Below, in pieces: positions 46,230-58,274 of a DNA stretch of 64,000 bases. Position 1 is the stretch's first letter. Each line of letters opens with the position of its first letter. Location of the stretch: NCBI GenBank assembly GCA_015345905.1, contig JADDTR010000040.1:1-64000 (forward strand), given 5' to 3'. The position numbers and the translations under genes are program-made. Under the pieces are notes generated by a model. The model was not told the origin of the DNA and ran no database searches. It was given only the letters and a program-made list of their open reading frames with translations. This stretch comes from Aotearoamyces nothofagi (taxonomy: Eukaryota > Ascomycota > Leotiomycetes > Leotiales > Tympanidaceae).

Positions 46230-47505
46230 TCACCTCCTCTGCTTCGTGACCTCGAAGACCTTCAACAAGCCATCCACTATAGTCTCCACGTTCATAGTGA
46301 CTAACGGCATCTTCTCGTAACTTCCTTCCTTCATGATTGCCACTAGAGCTAGGTACTTGTTGACTTCGCGGAGCATGATCGGACGGGATTGGTCCTTGAG
46401 TACAATACAGCTCTCTGCATCCTTGCATCCGACCTGGTCTTCGAGCTTCTTATTCCAGGGTGGCCCTTCAAGAGATTTAATGTACTCTTCATCACGCTCC
46501 CAGCCATAGATTTCCGAAATATCAACTATCACATCGATATAATCAGAGCAGATCTCGTAGGATGACATGTCCATGGGAGAGGAATCAGTGGCGATGTAAA
46601 TTTTTGAAAGAACATCGAATAGATAAACCTTTTCGAAACGGCAGCTGCGGCAGAGATTGTTGAGCATGGCCTCTAGGGTAGGAAGATGAGGAATTAGCTT
46701 CTGAATGACCTTGCTGAAGGCCTCGAATATGCTATGATTATAAATGGAGGTGAGATGGAAGTTGATCGGAGCATTTTCGAACCCATTATCAGAGAGTTCA
46801 TCCTGAATACGTTGGATGATATCGCGCTGGAGATCAAGCTTGTAGTCGTCGGATAGACCATCAACCTTGTGAATAAAGACTTCAACGTTGATGTTCGGAT
46901 AAGTTTGCTGAAGATTGAGTATTGTAACGTTAAGGCGGTTGATGGCCTCCAAGTAGTCATCCTGAGCATCAATGACCCAGATTAGAGCACCAATCTCGCC
47001 AAAGATGGCATCAACGTCGAAAGATGGATCCATGAATTCGAGTTGACCTGGGAAGTCCCAAACCTGAAAGTCCATGAAAGAGCTACAAATGTTAGATGAG
47101 CGAGTGTTAACAGGGCATGAAGACCTACTGCATGGAGTCTTTTTGAATCCTAGCGGTAGATTCTAGGAACAGGGTTTCATTGGGAGGCATCTTGTGAAAG
47201 ACCACGCTCGAGATGGAGGACTTGCCACTCCTAATAATCATCAGTGATTGCTGTGTCGATCTTGAGATGCGATCATACCTTCGTTGGCCCATCAATAACA
47301 GGCGAGGCTTGCCTTTGGCAGCGGGGCCAGGTGCCTGATCTGGGTGCTTCGCACCCGATTTCTGAAGGTTGAGTCGGTTCTGTTCGTGGATAGTTTCAAG
47401 CGTCAGTGATGCCTTACTAACATATCTAGTCGCACTCTGGCGAGCAGGACCGTTGTATTTCCCATCAGTCTTGGTCCTACGGAGACCATTGTGAAGGAGA
47501 GACAT
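46230..47505 (-). CDS. gtr2: Gtr2/RagC-type GTPase
   Basis: Rag-family GTPase that pairs with Gtr1/RagA on the vacuole to carry amino-acid signals to TORC1. Exons are 47279-47505, 47129-47230 and 46230-47082 (47-48 nt introns, phases agree), giving 393 residues. G1 is formed across the first junction as GQRRSGKSS (about residues 73-81). The switch region and G3 read across the second as [19 protein letters not shown], very close to RagC. The base-recognition motif is HKVDG. The C-terminal roadblock-like half (residues 230-390) contains [19 protein letters not shown] and [20 protein letters not shown]. The Gtr2/RagC assignment over Gtr1 rests on FQVWDFPGQ and the N-terminal extension. Confidence 0.93.
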
Positions 47506-50414
47506 GATCCGGTAGGGTGAGCTCGATGAATCAAAGTGTAAACGGGGAAATGACGAAAGGAAATGTGTATGCGTTTGAGATGGAGTGTCGTGGGGATTCC
47601 TGCTGAAAAGGAAGCGAGACTTTGTATGGCTGGCTTATGTCGACACCAGACACCACATGCGGAACCCCGACCTCGCAACCGCACAACCTCCAGCTATCAA
47701 ATACAATAACAGTAGATTATTCTCACTCGAGTCTCCTGTTTGCACCACCGCAGAAACTGTGACTTATTGAAGTCTCGGTTGACAGCCGTCCCGAATCCCC
47801 GGCATCGGGTACACGAGTGCGATTTCAAACAGTGCAGCGGGAGCTCGCAGATCCCTTATGCAAGAAACGAAGAAGAAGATAGCGATGGGAGTTCCCAGTT
47901 GTTCTTTTCTTATCAGGGGGGAGGGCAGGTATATTACTGCTTGATAACTGGTACTGCAGAATACGATGCTGATGCGCGATATTGATACCTTGTGACTCGG
48001 TGGCGGAGAGCGACGACTGGCCACGGGCGACAGTGAAGCTGCCTTGGTTTGAGTCATATATTGGCTACACGAACAGCTTCGAGCCAATCCCTCCGCCAGG
48101 CAGCATGGCATGCGAGGATGATGTATTCCTTATTTCGAATCCTCATCCTTGATGGAGCTTCAAAGACATCGCGGCTTGTGTGCCTGCCACTGTACCTGAT
48201 TGCCAGGGTGATGCAATGCAAAGGTCCCTCGCAGGGCTGAACCGGCCGAGATCCATGGAATGCGCGGCACGTCCGGAATCCCACTTGGGTCTCCAGGGTC
48301 CAAAGGCCATGCCATTGAAGGGGACGGTCTCAAAAGAATAGGAAAAGGGAAGATTCCATACCTCCATATCGAGTGCTCGACGTAAAACCCCAACGGCGGT
48401 GAAGAATGTTCAGGATGGCCCTTGCTTTTGCTATGAGTTGTCGTCAGCCAATGGCGCCTTTAGCCTCAAAGCCGGTCACTTCTGGAAGCTTGCAAGAAGG
48501 ACAAGTACAGTGAGACCCAGCTGATGGCGGCTCGCTATCTCTTCTGCCTCGAACGGATCGTGTTCCGTTGCTGCTCATACGATGTGTCACTTACATTGCG
48601 ACCGGAAGCGACGTCACTGTCCCCAGCCGAGGAGCTCTCTCTCTCTCTCTCAACCTCGATAAGAGCGGGGGAGGCCGTTAGGTCATCGCCCGGATGATCG
48701 AGTACGGTTCATTCCACGGAGGGGGCGGAGAAGGTAGACGCCGTAGAGGTGGTTTGCGTGGGAGGATGGTCGAGATGTCGAAATGTTGAGGATTTCATAG
48801 ATCCAGCGCCAAACTTTGCGGACAGGCGATGTCGTGGGAAATAGCCGACCATCTGCGCCAGATTTACGCATTCGGGTACGCACAACTTTGCGCTGGGCAT
48901 GGATTGAGGGTCGGGCGCGGCCAAGATAGCGGTCAATCGAGTCAGTATTTCTGCAGCTATCATACGAGGACTTCGTTCAGAACTACACAGCGACGTCCAC
49001 TGGGTTTGCGCGGTACTGAAGCATCCGCCGGCATTCAAAGGTTGCGACGGTACACAGCACTGGCGCGGAGATCTCTCCGCTTTAACCTCAAAGGAGCTCC
49101 GGGCCAGATCAGACCACCTCCAAGAATGCTCTCTGGGGACATCATAGTTGGCCAGCTCATCGGGTAGCTAGCAAATATATGTCGAATATCTATTAACGTT
49201 AAGTATCTATCAAATAGCAAAATGCAGACCTGTCAAAGGCCTGGGTCTCGGGCGAAACTCCCGGTCTCCCGGTCTCCCGGTCTCCCCTGTGCCAGTGCCG
49301 CCAGCCCAGGGCTCGTCTTCGTCTAGGGGACCGCACCGCTACAGCGTCGCCCCAAACTTCGCTACCGGCGGGAGGCTGCTGCCGCTGCCAGCGCACTCCA
49401 CACCCACACGCACCCTGAGGATCTCCCGTCAGTCAGCGTCGATCCCCACCACCCATCCTCCTCACACCGCAGAACCGGTCACGGTAGAGCCTCTGCATGG
49501 AGCCTTCACGGAGCACAACATGTCCCAGAAACCTGGTATTGCAATCAGCCACTGTGGATGCTTGGATGCTGTGCTAGAAGTCCGGAACGCTGCGGGACGA
49601 GGCATCTTCGTCTCGAGATGTACGCGGTGTCGATCGTCTATGTATGCCATGATACCTATGAGGACCCCTAACGACGTGCTGGAGATTTCTCTGACGGCTT
49701 GCAGCGCCAGAATCTTCAGCATGCCGTGCACTGCCTGCCGGCTGGCATATAAGGTTTCCGGTGGCTGTTCCCCGAGTCGGGCGTCTGTAGGGGAGCATGA
49801 CCAGATCATCGTACATCACGTACTTGATATATTAGCATTCAGAGATACAAGATACATCACAATTACGCACAGGTCGGCAAGTAGGACGGGGCATGTTGTA
49901 ATGAATGGTGTGCACGAATACAACTCGTCGTAGATGCACGCAAAGTCCCTGCTCAGGACGTACTATGCCGTGCTTGGAACGTAATCATCAACTTTGTATC
50001 TTGCTTGAGATCCTGTACAGAAAGCGGTATCCAGTGACGAGCCAACCCAGGCCATAGTCTGGGCAGGATGCCCGCGCTGTGGAAAACACGAAATATGCCG
50101 CGCCTGTGCAATGGTTGTGTATGTTCGTTCCCCCGACCTCTTTCCCTTCCAGTTCGCTATGCCCGCAAAGCTCGCTTCTCCACATCCATGTCAGTAACGT
50201 ATCAACACACACCCTGGGCAATGCCATCTACAGTCTCCTTCTAGCCAGAGATGCCAACCGGCTATAGATAGCCAGCTACCATATGAACATCAGTAACATC
50301 GGTCATGTAAGATGGACATGATACGATTCACGATAATCGCCAAACCTACCCGCCAATCCTTTGACTAAGCAGATCGCTAGGTCAATCTCGTCCGCCGAGC
50401 GCCGGCGATCACAA
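47506..50414. other. Long gap without a recognised gene
   Basis: About 2.9 kb. No frame with family resemblance was found; the longest (49289-49933 plus) starts in low-complexity sequence and shows no domain. Small repeats: (CT)n at about 48641-48655 and three tandem cccggtctc units at 49259-49286. It includes the promoter of Gtr2. A fast-evolving or non-coding RNA gene cannot be excluded. Confidence 0.35.
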
Positions 50415-51515
50415 TCACCGATTGAACAATCCCGAAATAAAGCTCTTCCTTCGACTCATACCACGCAACTTCTCTGCCTTCTTATCCATCGACGACTTCT
50501 CAGACGGAATCGGTGGCGGCAATGGAGTCGTCGGTGATGTTCCCTCCTCCTGAGGACTGAGCTGGGCGCATTTGCCGTTTCCATCTGCCCTTTCGCCCAT
50601 CATCACTTCCCGCAAGCTACGAAGACTCTGTCGCTGCTTCGCCTTGCCTGTCTTGCTCGTGGTTGTTGTATTACGACTCAAACTGCGCTTTATATTCAAA
50701 CTCTCCTCTATCTGCTCCCTTTCCAAATCCTCGATCTCGCCAGCTACAGTCCTCCCGCTTGTTGCGTAGTTCGACTCTGGTATTGGGGCGAATTTGATTA
50801 GGCCGCGGGAAGAGTCGACACCGAGTGCTTCTTTAAGACCTTTCTGGAGAAGTGCTGCATTGCGCTTGTTGGTTACGGGCTGGAGCAGGGGTGGAAGGGC
50901 AGTGATGGTTATGGTGTAAGCCGGTTCGAAGGAGCCAGCGAAGAGAAGACATGCGGAGTGGATGACGGTGACGACAATTGAAGATTCGGGGCGTTGATAA
51001 CGGGCCGAGAGATTATGGGAGAGGTCGGTGATGAAGGTATATTCGTCATGAATCTAGAACGTGTCAGCTTTGCGCATCTGCTCATGAACTAGTGGCCATA
51101 CCATCACGTTCGTCTTGACATCGGCCGTTACTATCGACTCACGCAATATGCGATCCCTTGCTGAAGTGTGAGGCTCTCGCTGCGCGAAGACGTCGCCGTA
51201 GTACTGGCTCTTCTTTCTTGCCAGCTCCTTCTGCTCCAGTGTCTTGTTTGCTGAGAAGATTGTGGCATCACCGGGTGTGCCCCGACTGATGGGCCTTGTC
51301 AGCCGGCGCTCCTCCTCGCTCGTCATGTCCGTGGATTGTGGTACTGAGAGATAAGACTCCGCCATCGTGCTGTATGCTGGTGACGGCGGGAGCCTGGGTG
51401 AGAGAGCAAGATCTTTGCGTAGTCGATATGGGAGTACTACTGTTTGAGGCGACTGTGAGCGATGGCCTTGTGGACTATCCATCTGCCGAGGAGGCGTTAT
51501 GACCGTACTGGACAT
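50415..51515 (-). CDS. MIF/tautomerase-fold protein with disordered extensions
   Basis: Exons are 51102-51515 and 50415-51053 (48-nt intron, phase 0), giving 350 residues. Residues about 133-250 resemble macrophage migration inhibitory factor/D-dopachrome tautomerase: VKTNVM, FITDLSHNLSARYQRPESSI, VVTVIHSACLLFAGSFEPAY, NKRNAALLQKGLKEALGVDS and GLIKFAPIPESNYATSGRTV align in order with MIF strands and helices. The catalytic N-terminal proline of MIF cannot exist here because the domain starts inside the chain, and the aligned position is not proline. The N-terminal 130 residues are Pro/Ser-rich. The C-terminal 100 are basic and Ser-rich (RRKSFISGLFNR at the end). A role as tautomerase is therefore doubtful; a binding or scaffold role is possible. 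Confidence 0.75.
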
Positions 51516-52061
51516 CGTCGACCGAGCTGACGGCGTTCTCGAAGGCTGTCGTAGATGTTGGCCAAACCAGGTACTTGTTTCCTACACCCCGAACTACACC
51601 GACGAGCAGGTCAAGGACCCTAGACAATGCTCGAATAAGTGTGCTTGTTTAAGAGGCCTCTGTATTATATATAATTGTCTTTTCCAAGACAGATCGGAGA
51701 TACGGTGGCTAAGATGGCTGCTCTCATTCAGCTTTGAGACCTCGGTAAGTGACAAGAGCGGCGGAAGAGAGACAGCTGATAATGCTTTTGCGATAAGGAC
51801 AATAACCGCAGCAGAGATTATATTAAGTGTAGTTAAAGAGAAAGCAGCCTCATAGCTAGAACCCAAGAGTTTTCTGTTAGAGAACAGACAAAGCTCCGAA
51901 TAGAGTTTTCCTCGTAATGGAAAGCACTGTGGACGTAGGGTTCAGCCATTATTATTTTCTTGGAGCAAGGTGCGAGGTACGCCCGCGCCTCAGCCGGGAA
52001 GCTACCTAGCACACAGCCAAGCCTGGGGTCAGTTCTGTGCCGGCTGTTAGTCGATCACTCT

Positions 52062-52160
52062 ACGGAGCACAGCACATATGGAGCACGGTACATACAGTAG
52101 GTGGGAAGTGGAAACATACGGAGCACAGTACATACAGCAGATGGGAGGTGGAAACATACA
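52062..52160. repeat. 40-bp minisatellite, about 2.5 copies
   Basis: Copies start at 52081 (gagcacggtacatacagtag...) and 52121 (gagcacagtacatacagcag...), each ending gtggaaacatac. A partial copy with gagcacagcacatatg precedes them. The two full copies differ at only a few positions. Confidence 0.8.
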
Positions 52161-52495
52161 CGCTGTGCACGCATCGCATCGCATCGCATCCATCGCCGGG
52201 GAGGGATCCAGTCCGGGCAGCTATCTATCTCGCTATCTTCAGATCTCGTACCATCCCTGCCCCGCAATACGATACGGGCAGCTCCCTCCCATCCGACATT
52301 GCCATCCTACGGACGGGGGCAGCGCGGCCGCCGAATCAAGATCGACAACGACAGCATGCTGGATTTACGTTACGAGGGAACGTTGCCTCTCGCGACGTCT
52401 GGACTGGGCGTGTCTGGGTGGCTGGCGGCTGCTGATGAAGAATACCTCGTTCGTTTTGCAACTGCACCATCGTATCCTACATCTTCTCGAGCCTG

Positions 52496-52504
<9 letters not shown>

Positions 52505-52546
<42 letters not shown>
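52505..52546. repeat. (CTG)14 trinucleotide repeat
   Basis: Fourteen uninterrupted CTG units, preceded by three TTG-type units. On the minus strand this reads as polyglutamine within an open frame of 118 codons, but no surrounding coding support was found. Confidence 0.95.
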
Positions 52547-52547
<1 letters not shown>

Positions 52548-53571
52548 ATGTATGTATGTACAGTACGTGTGGTGAATGTCTGCGGCCGGCGCAGTCTTTT
52601 TCTCTCCGTGATGTAGGATTCGACGTGGATGTCTGCTGCTGCACGGCACATGGGGTCGAGATTGGGATTACGGCTGGGATTGGGGGGGTGGAGTTGCTTA
52701 TCGGTAGGTGCATGACTGGGAAGCAAGGCGGCGCCTCCTTTTCACTCTTTCTTTTTCCTGCTGGCTCTGGGGGGCCGGAGGCGAGATTTGCTGGGTTTTA
52801 AAGGCGATGGATGCTTCATAGGAGGGGGAATGGCGTACTATGTATGTGTGGTACCGTTCGTAGACGCCACGGGACAAGTAGTACTGTAGCCATATCTGCA
52901 GAGCACTGGCAAATGCCGATATTCCAGTCCCAGTCCCAGTCGAGGATGCTCTTCCTCCTCCTCTTCGTCATCTTATTCTCCATCTCCTCTCCCTACTCAA
53001 TCCAGATAGATGCCCACATCAAGTCAAATCCACACCCAAGACATCCAGGCATACATTCCCGTGACCACGAATGACCTCTAACCCCCCTAGTGCATGTCCC
53101 CCCTCCCCTGTCTCCGTTCCAGAACCGTCCCATTTCCGCGTGGAGGAGTAAAAACAAAAAAATAAAAAATAAAAAAAGGGAGAATCAGATCGCCATCACG
53201 TCGAGAGCCCGCCACACCGCACACGCCCAACGGTTCTTGTCTCACTATACGCGCATCAGAATCCCCTGTCCTCGTGAACGGGAGCCTGCATTCTCCTCAA
53301 TGGCAGTCTCGAATCGAGATTAAGCTGGGCTTGGTTTGGATGGACTGGTTCTCTGGCTGGCCTCAGTGGCTGGTGTGATGGGCCGGTGCTCTTGTCTGTT
53401 GCTGTATGGTACGTTCTGTACATTACAGCTGGCTGTGTACAACGCGTAGTTACGAGTTATGGCTATTGCACAGGTACCTTCTGGCGGGTCCGCCGCTGCG
53501 CGTGTAGCGCCCGCTCGCCTCGCTGCCCTCGCTGCTGCACATCTACCGACCTTGCGTAGGATATAGCAAAG

Positions 53572-53573
<2 letters not shown>

Positions 53574-53602
<29 letters not shown>
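53574..53602. repeat. (GA)n microsatellite
   Basis: An uninterrupted 29-base alternating G/A run. Confidence 0.95.
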
Positions 53603-53604
<2 letters not shown>

Positions 53605-54840
53605 CTGATAACTGACTGATTTCCGAAACGCAAGTAATCCTCCCTGAACAATTTCCTTTCCATCCAGTCTGGCCGATCAAAAGACGCCGAGTCGATTTCC
53701 AGCAAATAGCAGGCAAACAACAAACCAGACCCCCGTCCCTCGCAACCCCAAAGCAACCAAGTCTCTGTTGTCGCAGCTCGGCGGCCCGTGACTCGGGAGT
53801 CGCATGCACCCAGGACGCCCAGAACAAGCAAAAGCAAAGAAACCTCCAGACCCTGAAATCTTAAAAAAGATCGCCTGCGCCAGAACCCATGATTGTCGAG
53901 GAACTCTTTTGTCAGGTCGTACGAAGAAGGTCTGGAAAGCTAATCTCTTACACTGCCTTAGGGTGCATGCGAGGCGTTCAGGGCAGACTTGTAATGTAAT
54001 GTAAGGTGCTGTACCTTATACCCACCTCCAGGACCTTGCTTGCTGGCAGGACAGACATGCGGCTAGGACAGGACAGGACAGGAGCAAGGAAAGGCATCAC
54101 ATGGTCTGGCTGTCCAATCCATCTGCAGCCGTCCGGGTGCTGTTTCGGGTGCTGGCGAGATGATGTGGGATGCGGGCGTGGTGGGCTACTTAGTTAAGGG
54201 ATGAGATGGGGTCGGGGCAAAGTGCTGGATGGCGTTGTGATTCGTGATGACGGTTCGCCGGCGGAAATGGGAGGTGGAGAGGGGAGGTTTTTGGGTATTG
54301 CGTGGGGCTGGGTTGGTAACGTTGGTGGTGAGAGTATAAGCAGAGGGTCCATATGCATCTACTTGTTCAGTGTATTAATCACCGAGATGGATATTGATAC
54401 ATCATTTAAATTTGAATGGCACGTGGATGGAAGGTGGTGAGGAGAGAGAGAGAGAGAAGTGGACAAGACAAGAGACGACGTGTCTCGCGCCCCGCTTGGT
54501 TCTAACGGTCAGGGCGCATTTGCTTAGTGTTAAAGCACCTAGATGGATATCAATGCGTGTATGCCTATAATGCCAGATTGTTCGGACATTAGCGCGCTTT
54601 TGGGACAGAGATAATAGGATGGCAGAATAGCGTATGATGTGGAGGCACCATGCTATATATATATCATCCCGAAAACTCCATAAAGCTATCCGTACAAGCA
54701 CCGACACCGCAACACCGCAACACAGGCGAAGCTCCATCTTCATATAAGCCTCATCCATGCCATCCCATCCCGTATCCATGTCATCTCATTCCACATCCAT
54801 TACCCAACTATGTGTCGCCCAAGTATGAGCCTTGGTTTCT

Positions 54841-55577
54841 TCAGGACAATGCCGGGCTTGTCTTTCCATTGCGGACTGATGTAGCTTTCTTCTCTAGGAA
54901 CATTGCAACGGCACCTAGACCGATGACGATCACTTCCAATGGGATCATGATGACCGTTAAATATAGAGAAGCATCGCTCTCCTTACACAGCTTCCCAAAA
55001 TGTGGCTCGCTGGCCATGTCGATATCAGTCCATCTACAACTCCAGCTCCGGAGTGTATCGACAGTGTCGGATGAGTTGATGGCGTAAAAGAAAGATGTTG
55101 CAACGATGGAGGCGATAAGCCCCGCGAGGGGTGCGAGAAGGGACACTGTTGTGTGAATGATAGCTCTGCTTCGGATCTAGGGATTACATAATTAGAATTT
55201 GTCTATGAAGCTAATTAATTGTAATAGGGTAGACTTACGGCAGCGAGCTTAGCTGCGAGAACAGAGAGCGTACTCGTCAGGACGATTATCGCGCCTGCAG
55301 TTGTAATTGCGATGCTAGGACCGAGGTTGAAGTTATAGGGCCATAGTGGGAGTAAGAAGTCTTCCGAAACGTGAGTATGGTTGAATACAGCAATGGCATC
55401 GGCTGAGGCTGATAGAATAGCAATCCCGATGAGGAGATTCAGAACCGTGAGTCCAAGTCGGCTCGATTCTATCAAACGTATCGTTCCAGCATTCGATGGC
55501 GCTCCATTTGCTCGAGTCTCAAACTCGGCAGACTCTGTGTACTCGGGTGAAAACTGGGACTTGGTCTCTGTAGCCAT
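54841..55577 (-). CDS. Four-helix membrane protein, hypothetical
   Basis: Exons are 55239-55577 and 54841-55176 (62-nt intron gtaagt...ccctag, phase 0), giving 224 residues. There are four predicted membrane helices: GLTVLNLLIGIAILSASADA, a second within SIAITTAGAIIVLTSTLSVL, a third beginning TVSLLAPLAGLIASIVATSF and a fourth in LTVIMIPLEVIVIGLGAVAM. The order of helices and a cysteine-containing outer loop between helices three and four (SWSCRWTDIDM...KLCKESD) recall tetraspan MARVEL-like fungal proteins, but this is only a topological likeness. The N-terminal 30 residues are hydrophilic. Function unknown. It stands alone between two long gene-free gaps. Confidence 0.75.
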
Positions 55578-58274
55578 CTTGACGAAGGATGTCTGGATGA
55601 TGCTTTTTACGGGCGAGGAAGATGAGAATTAAAAAGACGAAAGAAACTAAACGCAAGTATGGCACAGCCGTACTAAAGACCCAAACGACGTAGAGTAAGT
55701 AGAATAAAGAAACCTGGATATCTAGAAACACTTCTCGAATCTCAAGACAGACCGAAGTTGCAGAAGCAGAAGCAGACATAAATAAGGAAACAAGACCCAG
55801 GCCTGCCCCCTTCGCCAGCTCTCCTAGACGGCACAGCAAACGCTCCAATGCAGCTCATAAGCACAACGCCCACGGCAGCGATGCGCCCATGCACTCCTGA
55901 CGGTGACCGACGTCCAACCAACCAGTCATGATGGCGGCGGATGGCTCCTCAAAGGAGGTCATGGCTTCTGGAGGGTGGGCGGCTGTGAGATGGAGTTGTG
56001 CGGGTTAGCGATTTCATTGGCGAGGCCTATTTTGGGTCCGGCGCTTGGACCGCAGCCTCCTGGGCGGCTATGAAACGCGGACAGCGTCGAGGGCGAATCG
56101 TGATTGCATCAAGATGCCATCGCGCTGGATGGATATACTGTACTGTCTTTCGTCGCTACGGCATCACTCAGCGTGGGAAATGCAGCAGCACTGCGGCGGT
56201 GTGCCGAAGTCGTGTTTGAAGCCGAAGCAAGCCTACGGTATGATACTATACTCGGTAATCACTGATCCAGCTACTGACAATCGAAGTATAGATGCCCCGC
56301 AAAGGTCCTGGGGCGCCATAGACCGGCATGCTAGAGAGCCAGTGCGGCATCCGTTGAAGGTTTCGAAACATGAGTGATACAGCAGGCTGTCGGCTGGCAA
56401 GTGATCTGAAACGCAGTATGCTGGCCGGCAAAGATAGTCTTTGGGTCCAGCATTTGCATATTCTATGTATGTTTACTAAAAGTCAAAGGCGACTATAATT
56501 GCAAAAGACCGTTTTCTAGATCTTCTCTATACGCTGAATGCCCACGGGCTCTCTTCTGCCGGTTGGTGGTTTTGGGATACTGGTTTCCATCGAAATATTC
56601 TCGTTGTGTCGGCCTGTCCAACGGCCGGCGGCCCATGCAGACATCTGCCAAACCTAATGCCGAGGCTCCTCTGCTATGAGCTAGGGCCGCTCGCCATTCC
56701 TCTGATAGCGCAGCCTCGATGAGCCCAACAGCTTTGACGAACGCTTTTATACATGGAAGTAAGGAGACTAGAAGCCGGTGATGCTGACGGTCTCACGAAC
56801 CACGGACACCTCGGCGAAATCGACCCCGATCAACACAGCGAAATCCACTTTAGCTGCACATGTATCATTAGCGAATTCTTGACAGCAGCCATTGCGGATC
56901 CTGTCATGGACTCTTAGGAGACCCAGAGTCTAGACTCCATTACTGTAGTTGTCTACGATAGATCGGGGAATGAGACGTGTCTCTGCGACGATGGCTCGTT
57001 GTGGATTCGAGGATACAGGGTCGGGATCGACGACGAAGATTGGCGATTTGCTCAGGGGAAACACGGACTCCATGAAGGTCTGCAGATGCTCGGGCCGCTA
57101 TGCGCTTGGTAGCTTGTCCTGTACAGTCGAGTATGTAGGCATGCCCGTAGACTGTATAGTATGGCTGGCCCTTGGCGATAAGCTCTTAAAGGGGCCACAG
57201 TATGAGGAGACGGCGACGACGATGACGATGGGTGCTGAAAAGTAGGAGATCCCAGAGAGCACGCCGGATTTTAGTGACTGCCGCTCTTTACCATGCTGCG
57301 ATTCTTCAATCCTTCGATGCTTCACTGTGTATTTAGCCACACTGCGAGTCAGTCCATCATAACGGGGTATGCAACTAGGTGTGTGTCCAGAGCTTCGCGC
57401 CGACGTTTTCAATGCAGCCAGCGCGACGTTACCCCGCCGTGCCCGACTCGCCATAACATGCATCGTTACAGTCGTGCTCTCTCTCACTATTTCTTACTTG
57501 CATGCAAATTAAATGTAGAGCTGGGAATCTCTCTCGCCTTCTCGCCTTCTTCTCTTATATATCCACACCGTATCCAAGACATGCGTCTTTCCAACGGCGC
57601 AGCAGCATGCAAGGACGCATGTCACAGCAGCGAAATCGCAGCCTCGCCTCGCTTAGATGCGCGTCGTGCCCCTCTTGCCCTCACCGCCTCTTGCCGGACC
57701 CTTGAAGCTGCTTTGAGATGCTTGAACATCGCGAGATCTTCGCACATATCTTGACAGCATAGAACAACATGGCGCTGCACGCGCTGTTGTCGGCATGTGG
57801 AGAATCTGGTGCAGAGCGCACGAGGGGACAAACGGCGCGGGCCGGAACAGTATATGCCACGTCTCACGAGCCATGCGCTGCAATGCAGGACCGCACGCTT
57901 CCGTTGCGAACCCACCGTCGATGGAGCCATGGCTACGCATGATTCGAGGAGCAGCAATAGCTTCAATCGGCGGTGGAGGCAGCTATTGAAACTACCATTG
58001 ACCGCCTGTCCTGCCAGCACGGCAGATCGCCTAGCCTTCAGAGATATGTAAGATATGTAAACTCCAGCTGTTCCTCTGGATGCCCCTCACTGCAACCCCT
58101 CTTTGCAACCATACTTCCTTCCACTTCGTCTTCGTCTTCAACTTCAACTTCATCTTCTGCTTCCACTCTACAATACCCACTTCTGTACTTCGTTCTACTC
58201 CAACAAACATTCGCTTCAAATCTACTATACCCGATTCTTAGTGATATTACTTTAATATTACTTCCAACGCAAAG
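55578..58274. other. Long gap without a recognised gene
   Basis: 2.7 kb. Open frames at 57293-57754 (plus) and 57098-57487 (minus) overlap each other and show no family. A minus-strand stretch around 56767-56910 reads through a short Cys-containing frame without support. The last 170 bases before 58275 are a pyrimidine-rich leader with cttcgtcttcaactt words, the probable 5' UTR of the next gene. Confidence 0.35.

Larger units (their letters stand above)
51516..54840. other. Long gap with micro- and minisatellites
   Basis: 3.3 kb without a recognised gene. It holds a 40-bp minisatellite (52062-52160), gcatc repeats near 52168-52190, (CTG)14 at 52505-52546, (GA)n at 53574-53602 and a further (GA)n near 54440. 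Several open frames exist only because of these repeats. It may represent a long upstream region of a gene or house non-coding transcripts. Confidence 0.4.

Noticed and set aside
49289-49933. 214-codon plus-strand frame
   Set aside because: Begins in a tandem cccggtctc tract and shows no recognisable domain; an opposing frame of 115 codons covers much of it.
52370-52726. 118-codon minus-strand frame with a polyglutamine run
   Set aside because: The frame depends on the (CTG)14 tract; flanking residues look random and three other frames through the repeat are equally open.
57293-57754. 153-codon plus-strand frame
   Set aside because: No family resemblance, overlapped by opposing frames, and no introns or leader that would mark a real gene.
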